From Lantana camara (taxonomy: Eukaryota > Streptophyta > Magnoliopsida > Lamiales > Verbenaceae): a stretch of DNA of 64,000 bases. Of the stretch, positions 37,489 to 48,051 are shown piece by piece. How positions within the stretch are numbered: the stretch's first letter is position 1; the number at the start of each line of letters is the position of its first letter. Made by a program: the position numbers and the translations under genes. The stretch spans positions 53,637,001 through 53,701,000 of the forward strand of contig CM074855.1 of NCBI GenBank assembly GCA_037501455.1, read 5' to 3'. The notes under the pieces are model-generated. The model did not search any database. It saw only the letters and a list, made by a program, of their open reading frames with translations, and was not told the DNA's origin.

Positions 37489-38149
37489 CTATTCATGCGC
37501 GCCGGGTGCATGCTTTTAGTATTTTATTAGTCATTTAAATTATATGGGTGTTTTTTAAATACCATTTAAGAGTATATTTAAACGAAAAAAACTGACTTTT
37601 TTTCTTAATATAATGACTTTTATACACTCTAACTCGGAGGCATATTCTCATAACAACACTGATAATATTTTAGTTCCATGTCAAAAATTATTATTGTGCT
37701 ACAAAGAGAAAGTACACCAATAAGGTGACGCCAAGAAAACTGAAAACAATTAAGATATCCGACTTGTATACCTGTCACCTAACCATAAATAACACACAGC
37801 TAAGATTAATATATTTCGAGTACACAATTCAACCGACCATGGCCTAACTACAGTTATAACAACTACTTGTATTGATACCATATATGTCGTCAATGGAGGC
37901 TTAAGTTAAGGCCAATCCCATCTTTAGGTCCACCAACTGGTTGTTATGTGATGTTTATCAAAACCCTGAGATTGACTTGCCAATACGAACAACCATGGAA
38001 CAACCATCCTTTTGGTAATTCTGGACAATTTTTTCCTTATCATTCTAGAGAAGTTTCTAGGCAATCTTGGGCTTATAACTTGTCTCCACGTGAGAAAGGT
38101 GGCATAATTGACAAGGAATATATATATTTTTTATATTCAAGGGAAGAGA
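37489..38149. other. Intergenic / upstream region of the homeobox gene
   Basis: AT-rich with no recognised gene. A frame at 37948-38172 shows no known motif. Promoter elements of the downstream homeobox gene probably lie in the right part; an AT-rich TATATATATTTTTTA at about 38120 is one candidate, unproven. Confidence 0.4.
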
Positions 38150-38996
38150 AGGGTTGGAGAGAGAACTTGTGATCATTATATACGTTTCTTTTCTGTTTAA
38201 TTATTATATCCCTTTTCAATATTTTTATCTTTCTTGTTGGTGTCATTGCTCAATGATAAGGAGGGTTGGTGTGTTTGTTTGGGATCTTTGGGATCAGTTT
38301 TGTCTCCATTTGTTGGCTTTTGAGCCAATTTCAGCTCTCTTTTCAATCATTCTCTGTGGCTTTTCCTTGCTTCCTCGATTGAAGGCACAAACAGAAGGAA
38401 TGTTCTTTATTAATCTTTTTCCCTTTCCTCAAGGTAAAGTTATTATTTTATTTTTTAAAATTTTCTTGATTTTGATGATCATGAGGTTGGAAGAAAAGAG
38501 TTCATTAGTTCATTTCTTCGTTTGGGTTTATTTTCTGAACTGGATATCGATGGTGGATTGACTCCGGCTATGTTGCTTTCATCAAACTGAAGATGAATTT
38601 TGTTGGCTTTTTCTTCTGTAGATTGTTTAATTATGTAAATGAAATTTGGGTTCTTTTCCATCTCAGTGCTTTTAAATTTTCAAAAGTTCCATTTTCCTTT
38701 TGGTTTCGACTAAGTAGAAAAGTTATAGAGATATTACTGCTAACTGCTAAGGACCTCTTTGTATGCTTTTGGTCTAATTAATTAGTTCACTAAACAAATA
38801 AAGAAACGAATCCAAACACTTTTGTTAGATCTGCTTTCTTTGTTTTAGCTGCTTAATGGAATTCTGAAATGATTAAATGTTCTTCCATAATCTATTTTAC
38901 AGAATTTCTAATTTCCATTTTCGTTCCTTTCTATAGTGGGATTGTGATGGTTTATGTTCCAGAACCAACTTCTGAAGGAATTGCTGGCAAATTATT
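38150..38996 (+). other. Probable 5' leader with intron of the homeobox gene
   Basis: A pyrimidine-rich transcribed-looking stretch ends with a good donor, CAAG/GTAAAG at 38433/38434. A matching acceptor, TTTCTATAG, ends at 38936, leaving a 60-nt leader exon (38937-38996) before the start ATG. BEL1-like genes often have a leader intron. An upstream ATG in strong context (GTGATGG, 38947) opens a 34-codon frame that overlaps the main start and ends at 39051. Splice sites are inferred from sequence only. Confidence 0.55.
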
Positions 38997-41900
38997 ATGG
39001 CTTCATTTTATTCAAGTGAAGGAGACATGCTTCCTCCTTCGTATTTGCTAAATCAGAAAGTCGATTCCAATTATCCTGTGAGCCAACCTTGTATCTCCTT
39101 ATCCTTCCCAAATTTGTTGTCTGAATCTACTGTAACCAGAGACGAGGCGGGTTATATTCCTGCCACGGGCTTAAATCATCTGAACGTTTCTCCCCGGTAT
39201 TCGGATGGCAATACAGTTTTATCAGAAGCAATCCATGCCAATAATTCCCAGCAAATTCCACAATATCATCTTCATCATGGCTTATCTCTTAGCTTGGGTT
39301 CTCAAGAATCATCGCTACTTCACTACACAGACTCGAGCCTATCATCATTGTTAAGTCCCAATAATTTGCAAAACTTTATTCCGGGCCCAAATCAGGATTT
39401 TACATTTTGTAACTCGAAATATCTTAAGGCGGCTCAAGATTTGCTTGATGAATTAGTGAGTGTTCATAGGGCTGGTCAAGAAAGAGTCAATGCAGTTGGT
39501 CAAGATGGCTCCGGAGGGGCAGATTTGAAACGTGATGGAGTTTCTGGTGAACTGCAAGAGTCGAATAACAACGATATTTCTCCTTCTGAAAGACATGATC
39601 TGCAGAATAAGCTCACAAAACTTTTATCCATGTTGGAAGAGGTAAAGAATGTTTATCTATATATCTCGGTTGCTTTTTGTTATGTAAGTTCATGTTTGTG
39701 TTTTTTGTGTGCCAGTGAGACTGCTTCGAGGAGATTTTTATCCCTAAACTTCAATGAAACAGCATTTCCCTTCCTCTGTTACTTGTATTTCAAAATACAT
39801 TTGGTAGCTGTCATGTATAGTTGTACCCTTGCGAAATATTTTGAATTCTACTCATCTTGATATATATATATGCATATAAATGTATATAAAAGTCCATAAG
39901 GATAATTTCATTGAAAAAACCTCATCACTAAGGTTCAATTTAGTTACAGAAACGATAAATATATTAGTACTCCCTAAGCTTTGGCCCAATTACACATACT
40001 ACCCCTAAGATTTGAGATATTACAAATAATTCCCCTAAAATACTTAGGTTAGGTCCAAAGCATGCTATAGTAGTCATAAATTACACATTTAAGTCCATAG
40101 GGATAATTTTATTGACATGACGGCATAACCCGAGGTTTAGTCTAATTACGCAAACATCACTTGAGGTTGAGAAGTTACTAAAACTTCCCCTATCAAAATA
40201 TTACTTTATATACATAGATCGATAAACTTTGATGATATCATGCGTAAATTTTTGCAAGAACTCTAAATTTTTCTTAAAATTTTCTGATCAATATTTAATC
40301 TAATTTCTGACTATTATAGCATGCACTAGGCCAAACCTCAGGTATTAGGGGAATTTTTTGAAATTTCTCAAACTTGAGAGGAAGTTTGAGTACTTTGGTA
40401 AAACCTCAGAGAATGCTGATGTTTTTATCCCGAATCTATACGAACTCAACCTCAGTCATGAAGGTAAACGATCTAACCAACTCGAGGTAATTGTTATGTA
40501 AAAATAATTATTTTCCCCCTTTTTGTAAAACTAATTTTCCCATCTTTTTGAAAAATTTAAACAAAGGAAAAAAGATAAATGTAAAAGGGCAGAACATAAA
40601 GACTTCGTATCCCAAACCATGTTCTTCATGTTAAGCAACAAGAACCAAACCATTTATCTTTTTCTTGTTTCTTACTGAAGGTTGATAAAAGGTACAAGCA
40701 ATACTGCCATCAAATACAAGTCGTGGCCTCATCGTTCGATTCAGTAGCTGGTGCTGGTGCAGCACTACCATATACGGCGTTGGCACGGCGAACTATTTCC
40801 CGCCAGTTTCGGTCCTTGCGTGATGCAATCAAGAAGCAAATCCAAGCCACTCAAAAGAGCTTAGGGGACCAAGATGTCAATTCACATGCTTTAGGCATTT
40901 TATCCCGTCTAAGGTTTGTGGACCAGCAACTTAGGCAACAGAAGGCACTGCAACAGTTTGGTGTAATGAGACAACCTTGGAGGCCACAAAGGGGCTTGCC
41001 AGAAACTGCCGTCTCAGTTCTACGTGCTTGGCTTTTCGAGCATTTTCTTCACCCGTATGTTAATTTCGATTAATTTTCTATTTCTGTTTATTATAAATAT
41101 TGATTGTTAGTGCACTGTTGACTGTTACATTTTTGGCCAATCAACAGATATCCAAAGGACTCTGAGAAAATTGTTCTTGCAAGGCAGACCGGATTAACCA
41201 GGAGCCAGGTATATATATTTTAAGGATAATTAATTATCAAGAAATCACCTAAGGTTTGTGTTCATTACAAGAATCCGCCCTCTAGCTATTAAAATGACTG
41301 TTACCGCCGCAATGGATAGAAATATATATTCTGTAACTGGAGTAACTAATGACAGGTGCTAATGTTAGACAAGCGTAGTTAACTTAAATTTCACTAAATA
41401 TAGGTTTCTGCTTCTTTTTCAAAAATTGGAGAGGGATTTTTGTAGCTATATGCCTAAATTTACGGCCTGCTTAAAGAGAGAACTATGAGGAACAATATTC
41501 CCAAAATTGTTTATATTTTAGTTTATGCTAATCTCACTTTGTGCCATCATGGAAATTTATCAAAAATATCATGGGAGTTAAAACGAATTTTAAGGATCAA
41601 CATGGTTATTTTCCTTATTGAATCAGGTGGCGAACTGGTTCATAAATGCACGCGTACGTCTTTGGAAACCCATGATCGAGGAGATGTACAAGGAAGAGTT
41701 TGGTGATCCAGAAACCGAACCAAAATCTTCACCAACAACTCATGAGACCTCTGCTTTCGACGACAGAGATGAAGAGTTCCATGGAACCTTAATGTCTGTA
41801 GCTGCAGAGGATCGCAATCACCGCATGCAGTCCAATGAGTCGACTTATACGAACAAATATTTCCAAGGAAATGAAGTTAATTTCGGGTTAAGTCATATGC

Positions 41901-42181
41901 AGAACATAGATGCAGTCGACATTGCACTGGCCAATAAGAATGCTCTGATTATGGATAGTGGTATGGTGGAAAAGAACCAAGTGTCCCTCGCACTTGGGTT
42001 GCACCACTCTGAGAATGAATCCAAGCCAATAACTGATCATGGGATTCAACAAACAGGAAATGATGGTGCTTCTAGTTCTTCTGTGGTGCATGAAAAATTG
42101 GATTATTACTACGTCGAAACGGTTAACAATCACGAGAGCAACTTTTCTAACACTCATCCGTTGTCTGATTTTGTGGCATGA
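38997..42181 (+). CDS. BEL1-like homeodomain transcription factor (4 coding exons)
   Basis: Exons are 38997-39641, 40681-41054, 41148-41208 and 41627-42181. All introns are GT-AG, the phases fit, and the product is 544 residues, within the family range. In order: an N-terminal GLSLSLG motif (about residue 95), an SKY domain starting [15 protein letters not shown] (about 139), a BELL domain (about 195-260, crossing the first intron at [12 protein letters not shown]), and a TALE homeodomain (about 319-381). The homeodomain includes the PYP loop (HPYPKD) and recognition helix [12 protein letters not shown]-terminal ZIBEL-like VSLALGL lies near 479. The 61-nt third exon is a family hallmark. SKY plus BELL normally bind KNOX partners to form a nuclear DNA-binding heterodimer that controls meristem and organ development. 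The residue before the recognition helix is Ala (VANW) where Ser is common. No stops or frameshifts were seen, so it looks functional. Which paralogue it is cannot be said. Confidence 0.92.
39870..40330. repeat. Imperfect direct repeat in intron 1
   Basis: Two related segments start AAGTCCATAAGGATAATTT (39891) and AAGTCCATAGGGATAATTT (about 40092), each followed by ATTGA and later by similar AGGTT..TAATTAC blocks. They look like a duplicated or tandem non-coding repeat inserted in the intron. Similar wording (CACCTAAGGTTTGTG) occurs in the third intron at 41245. The family was not identified. Confidence 0.5.
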
Positions 42182-43058
42182 AATAAATTGTGGAGTGGAA
42201 CATTATTTTAACCTGAAAACATAACAGGGTAAGAGATGATTGCTCATAACTAATGATTTTGTATAAAAATAATTGAAAAAAGTCCATGTAGATGCGTTTT
42301 GGTAGTCCATATAGTATAGCATGTAAAGTTCATGAAATACTTGTTTGTAAACGAAACTTTATACCTGTGTTGTATACTAGGTTAATAGTAGATATACATA
42401 CAATCTACATTCCCATTGAAAGTAAATTTTGGAACGGAATTCCTTGTAATAAGTGTAACTTTGTAATATTCTGTTCGGGTTATTTCATCCGAATCCGCTA
42501 TGGGTATGCGATATTCTTTCTAGAATGATGGATGCCTAGAATTTTAGAAATGAAAAAAATCACTGGATTAGGCCATTAGGGCTACTAGATGGGCTTTCAG
42601 AAAACGGAGCGGTTCTCCGGCTCTTCTTTTTCCTGCGGTCTTAGATTGAAGCTGTGTGTACCACATAAAAAAAATGGGGTATTTGCACCCACATCCCTTG
42701 TGATTTCTCGAATGTTCAAGAAAACCCTATCATATAAAATATCAGTTAAAACCCCTTATCTTTTAAAAAACAAAGCACATAAAACCCTAAATTGATGGAT
42801 GATACTCCACGCGCCATGTTTGAGAATGGGGGTGCTATTTTTCTACATAATTAATGTTGAAATGACCTTTATACCCTTCTTACAATATTATTCTATATTG
42901 TATTATGTTTTTTTTTTTTTTTCCGGGTCCTACATATTGTATTATCTTTTATGTTATAATATATATATATTAAGGAATTCTCTCCTTCAACCACCAACGG
43001 CGCGAGCACCGACACCCACCACGGCCTTTGTTCCACCACCACAACCCCAGGGCATGCC
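42182..43058. other. 3' flank of the homeobox gene
   Basis: It presumably starts with the 3' UTR (AATAAATTG just after the stop; several AATAAT/TTGTAA motifs to about 42500). From 42670 there is a TGGGGTATTTGCACCC..AAAACCCTA-type non-coding repeat, then a T-run (42907-42922). From 42985 a CCACCACC-rich stretch ends in ATGCC (43054-43058), the target site of the adjacent LTR. No gene was recognised. Confidence 0.45.
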
Positions 43059-46036
43059 TGTAACGCCCGAGCGCAAGACGTCACATCCCCCGCACCATGA
43101 CCCGACCCGTATATGAAATTAATTTTCATACACATGCCGAATCATAGCGAACGGAGACATACACACTCGCTAAGCCAGGCGGGACTAACCTATAACTTAA
43201 ACCCCAACAAGAACAACAACAACAATCAGAGTAACAGAAAGGCGGAAGCAATCATTCATATACTATATAATGAGCTAGATGCTCTAGGTACCAACATGTA
43301 GTCCATATATTGAGCTATAAGCTCTATGTACCAATATTTATTATTCAAGACTGATACATATAGGTACCATTTACATATACGCTCCATACATATACCAAAT
43401 CCAAAAGTATCAATAATATAAACACATGCGTGTAAAGGAAAGAAAGGCTAGACACGATGCAAGACTCTCTCTCAGACTTGTATCCCGCCTAGCATCCCTT
43501 CCTGCAAAAACAACTGAAACAACTCCGGGTTCAGTCTTAGACAGACTGGTGGGTATAAAAAGATAGGCATAATATCAATATATCGCGGAATTTGAAACAC
43601 ATACATGCAAGTTATAATCCTTATTCGAGGTTTAGAAGCATTTTTCCCAAGTGGGAAAATAAAATACAACGAATAGGATTATAACCATTCATTTCATTCA
43701 TTAGGTCACTAGTGGCCCCGCGAGAGGGCGTGCATTATCTCCAACCATCACCTCGTGTAATCCATTAGTCATTCATTCATTCATTCATACATTTCATTCT
43801 TTCGTGCACATACATTCGATCATTCATTCAATCGTTCATATACCACCTTCTTCCTCCGGGTAGGGAACGGGTTTGCAAGGCCCGAACCCTCATTCATTAA
43901 TGCTAGAGGGGTACATGAATCCCCAAAAAGCGCGGGTCCCCCTTCATTCACTAATCTCCTAGTGAAATCCAGGTTGTCGAAATTGTTGGAACTAGTATAT
44001 GTGGATTCCCGTCAGCCCATGCTTCCCCGGTTCACCAATACACTAAGTCCCGGGCCCCCATTCATTGTGAACATTCATTACTAAAACTTTTGGTAGGACA
44101 ATCATAATAAAGGCTTTCATTCGAAAACATTTGTTCGTTAAAACTTGATATAAATACATATATAGGGTTTTGGCTCAAAACTTACCCCTTGGGTGGTTTG
44201 GGGTCATATTTTATCTAATAGAAGAAAAACTCACCTGGTAACAAAAAGAACTCGACAAAGCTCTCACTACCCGACCTCGTCACTCACTGGATCAATATCT
44301 GTGACAAAGGTAGTGTGAGACTCAATATGACCACATTTGACGCTCGGCTATGCAATATCATGTTAAGGAATGCTTAAAATGCAATAATATGTTCAAATAT
44401 GGTCATGAATGTCATAGGATCCAATTAAACACATAATTCAAGAAGTTTCGTTCATTATACGATAAAATCGTATTCATTCCCGTTCATATCGTTCATACTT
44501 TCATACTTTCATTCATAAGGTTATCAATATCATATATCAATCATAAACATAGCTTTAATATAATCACGTTCCATATAATCCACCATTACGAGCCATAAAC
44601 GAGATATAAGCAAGAAAAGAGGTTTCCCAAAGCTGCCATTTTAAATGACGCGGCCGTGTTGAGTTTTCAAAGGAAACGGACACGGCCGTGTTCGAGGTTT
44701 GAAAATCCAAAAATTCAAAGTCGAGGGCTTGACACGGCTGTGTCCGAAGTTAAAATCAGAAAAATTCAAAGTCGAGAGCCCAACACGGGCGTGTCCATTT
44801 TCAGTTCAAAGCTGACACGGCCGTGTCAGCTTATCGTTTTGCCAAGAAAAACAGAGCAGAAGTTCTGTTTCACAAGGGAAAAGCTTTGCAAAACAGGGGC
44901 AGCAACAAGGGAGCTCTTATACACTCTTAGACATGATTTCAATCCATATAATTCACATATAACATGCAATTCATTCATACTTACAAGAATTCATAATCAA
45001 AATTGGCAAAAGATCATTCAAAATCAAGCTTTCATCCATGGAAGCTTCAAGCTTCAACAATGGCATATCATGCACTCATCAACAAACCTTAAATTTAAAC
45101 ATGTAAATAGGATAGAAAGTTCACAAGAATAATTTATCAAGCATCAAATTTCACTTAGAAACATTAAAACCAATGATCAAGCCCAAACCCTCAATTCATG
45201 CTCATACTCAAAACACAAGAATCCTTCACTCAAGCCAAGCTATTCATGGATGAAAAGATAGAGGAGAAGATGGAGATTCTAAATCGCTAATTACCTTGAA
45301 AGGAGATGGAGGATTGGTTAAGCTTGAGCTCAAAGCTTGGATGATAAAAATGGAGGGTTTCTTGGAGCTTCTTCCTCTCTTGGAATGATGATGATCGATG
45401 AAATGAGATGCATAAGGGAACAAATGCTGATATTTAGTGATAAAATGGGTAGAATAAGGGTCGGTTCGAGTCCGGTTCGTTTAGTAAACGGTTCAAAACA
45501 AGTTATAAAGTCGAGGATATGGAAAGGTTTGTTGTCGAAGGTTCAAATGATATCGAAAAAGTACGAGGTCAAGTTTAATGGATAGGTAACGTCGAAACAA
45601 GTTCAACGCCGGTTACGGATCTCGATTTCAAGGTCCGGAGCTCAAGATATCGCGAAAACCGTTCAGGGTTGCCTATTACACAAATAGGTCCCTAAACTTT
45701 CAAAAAGTGGCAATTAAGCCCAAACTCAATTTCCAATTGAGTCCAAAACATTCAAATAAGTTACAATCGAGTCCACGAATCACACGAATACATAATTTCA
45801 TTCAAATAACACCGAATTCACAAAACTTACATTTTCACAATTTCATTCATATATTCATAGCACACATTGGAATTCATATAGAATTTAATCAAATAAATCA
45901 AATTAGAAACAAATCCAATTAGCAAATCAAATAAAAAAAACGAATTCGATTAATAAAACAAGATATAAAATCATATAATTAAATGTAAATGCGCACGTAA
46001 CTCTTACCTGCACGTGTGAAAACACGGGGCGTTACA
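43059..46036 (-). mobile_element. Gypsy-type solo LTR
   Basis: Read on the minus strand it begins TGTAACGCCCCGTG and ends CGGGCGTTACA, 2978 bp, flanked on both sides by ATGCC (43054-43058 and 46037-46041). No internal domain or second LTR is present, so it is a solo LTR left by recombination. It has the landmark blocks shared by gypsy LTRs here: ACATCCCCCGCACC at its 3' end, GGTTCAGTCTTAGACAGACTGG, CTTCTTCCTCCGGG and CGGGTTTGCAAGGCCCG. An (ATTC)n-like tract at 43682-43830 and a palindrome cluster (44647-44830) are internal. Open frames within it show no known domain. Confidence 0.88.
44647..44830. repeat. GACACGGCCGTGTC palindrome cluster
   Basis: Five copies at 44647-44661, 44679-44692, 44731-44744, 44782-44795 and 44811-44830. 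The last is a perfect 20-bp palindrome, GCTGACACGGCCGTGTCAGC. Copies are separated by a loosely repeated linker containing AAATTCAAAGTCGAG. They lie 1.2-1.4 kb from the LTR start. Confidence 0.85.
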
Positions 46037-46041
46037 ATGCC

Positions 46042-46540
46042 GCTCCACAACCACAACAATATCCGGAACAACCTCGCCGATAGCCGCCCACCCCACTCAC
46101 CACTCACCCCTTTCTCCTTCAACTTCATTTTTGAACTCCGCTCACCTTAAATGCAATTGATGGCGGCACAAACACAATATCATACACAGAAAAATCAATG
46201 CACAATGTGGAGGCACAAACACAGAATCACACACACAAAAATCAATACATAATGTAAAAATCACACACAAAATCAATACAGCCAAAAATTATTGAAGAGT
46301 CTAAGATAACAAAATCAATACCTCGCCTGAAAAACGTCCTTTCAAAAATAGGGCAAATTGTGCGAACAAAATAAATATCTCGCCGGAAAAACGTCCTTTA
46401 AAAAATAGGGCAAATTGTGTGGATTCGTGTGGCTGACCAGCGGAGGCGACTCCATAGCATGGCATCCTCCACGTCGAGCTCGTTCAACACTTGCACCGGC
46501 TGACCCACGGCGGCGGAGATGATCAGAACCCTAGAATGGT
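46042..46540. other. Flanking sequence with a short tandem repeat
   Basis: Continues the CCACCACC-rich target of the solo LTR. 46310-46430 contains two copies of a unit of about 57 bp (CTCGCC.GAAAAACGTCCTTT, then ATAGGGCAAATTGTG). The minus strand at about 46435-46530 is open and GC-rich but too short to assign. CACAAACACA..ATCA repeats lie at 46165-46270. Confidence 0.5.
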
Positions 46541-48051
46541 TAAAAACGTGATTTCAAGCCTGGAGAGCGCACAAAAGAAAAGAAACAAAGAACAGAAGCA
46601 ACAAACAGGATCAATCATGCAAAGCTCGGCATGAGCACAACTATACACAACGCCCATGGGGCCAAAATAATACAAGTTTCCAAAAGTATATACATATAAA
46701 TGCAGACTCGACCTAGACCACTAAGTACGACTCCAAGACGCACTTCCCCGCCTAGCTCGAGCCAACCTGCACTAAAAGGGGGAAAAGGAGAGGGTCAGTC
46801 TATAACTCGACTGAGTGAGGGGGCTAACACACGTCCACACCAATAATAAATATAACATAGCAGATAACAAGGTGATGATCATGAATCGAGGCTAGGGTTT
46901 TACAAATCAAGATGTTTCCAAAAGTATACTAATACATACACCAAATTCCTATCTCGATTCACAATTCATCGGAACAAAAGATATATCACTGTCCGGCGAG
47001 TACGGACTCCACCACCTACTCCACAGCAATCAAATACCAAATCAGAATACCAATCCATCCTCAAATCCTCGGCATTCGGGAATCAAACCCTCACTACCAT
47101 AATTTAAAAAACATAAGGGGTTGCGAACCCACAATATGTCTTCCCCGGTTGTTCACCGAGGGCTCAAAGCAAACACACCTTCCCAACCTCCAGAGTCTAA
47201 CGTGCTCGCCTCAAATGGAATTATGCACAGGTCAAACCCGACGATCCTTGTCGTACCGGGGCTCCTTACCCATAATTCCGGGCCCAACAAATCCAAATCG
47301 TACCAACTTCCCATCTTTCAGGGCACAACTCGCGCGAGCCAACAAAATACAAAATATTTTCAAAACAAAGCTTACATATGCCTATTCATATATCAAGTTT
47401 CTCAAAACTTCCAAAGGTATTTGACAAAACCAAAATCATATCTTAAACATCCATATTTATTAGATATATAAGATATATTCGCATGTATGGGGAGAAATCA
47501 ACACATATTAGGCCATAGGTCATTAACTAACACAAAAGTTCGTAAACCTCACCTGGCAGCAAAAGGAGCGACAACAAAAACGAACGAACAGAGGAACACC
47601 TAAACCTCGGGCTCGACGGTATCCAGACTCGGCTCTGAAACGTAAAAAGGATACAACACCCCAAACTTAGACTCAAAATGCACCAAATATGACGCACGAT
47701 ACGCAAAGTATGCATGAGATGCAAAAACATACCCAAAATGATTCGTAATCAAACATATAAATGCTTAAAATGCAATCTCATGCACGAATAAGGCATACGA
47801 CAAATGCGAAGCATGAATGTAGCATATTAACAGGCAAAAAAAAAAGGACATATAAAGGTATTTCGAGAGCAAAGGGATCGAACCGCAAAAGTAAAAAAAT
47901 CACATTTCTTATAGCGACCTCCGAAACGGTCGTTTCCAGTTTTCAAAGGATTTCCAAACGGCCGTTTCAGAACTGTTTGGAACGAATTTGCACAACCAAA
48001 TACCCATTTTCAGACAAAGAACAAAGTTCAAACGCCCGTTTAGATTGCTAC
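46541..48051 (-). repeat. Older gypsy-type LTR, left part (split)
   Basis: It carries the gypsy LTR landmarks in reverse: CCGCCTAGCTCGAGCCAACCTG then GGGTCAGTCTATAACTCG and GAGTGAGGGGGCTAAC near 46755-46830, matching 12670-12745 of the LARD LTR in complement. Palindromes with the core AAACGGCCGTTT start at 47922. It breaks at GCTAC (48047-48051), the target duplication of the gypsy element, and resumes at 58052. The usual LTR end (ACATCCCCCGCAC) is missing on the left, so that end is eroded or rearranged. Confidence 0.65.
47922..48043. repeat. GAAACGGCCGTTTC-type array, left part
   Basis: Three copies (47922-47937, 47954-47969, 48028-48043). About six more copies follow at 58069-58269 beyond the inserted gypsy element. 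Confidence 0.75.

Noticed and set aside
37948..38561. Two frames upstream of the homeobox gene as a separate small gene
   Set aside because: Low-complexity Phe/Leu-rich translations without motifs; the sequence looks like leader and intron of the homeobox gene.
39642..39860. Continuation of homeobox exon 1 as an unspliced C-terminus
   Set aside because: The BELL domain is cut at MLEE; GTAAAG after 39641 is a good donor and exon 2 at 40681 restores the domain in phase.
43682..43830. ATTC repeats taken as a possible satellite
   Set aside because: A short microsatellite inside an LTR, not a long array.
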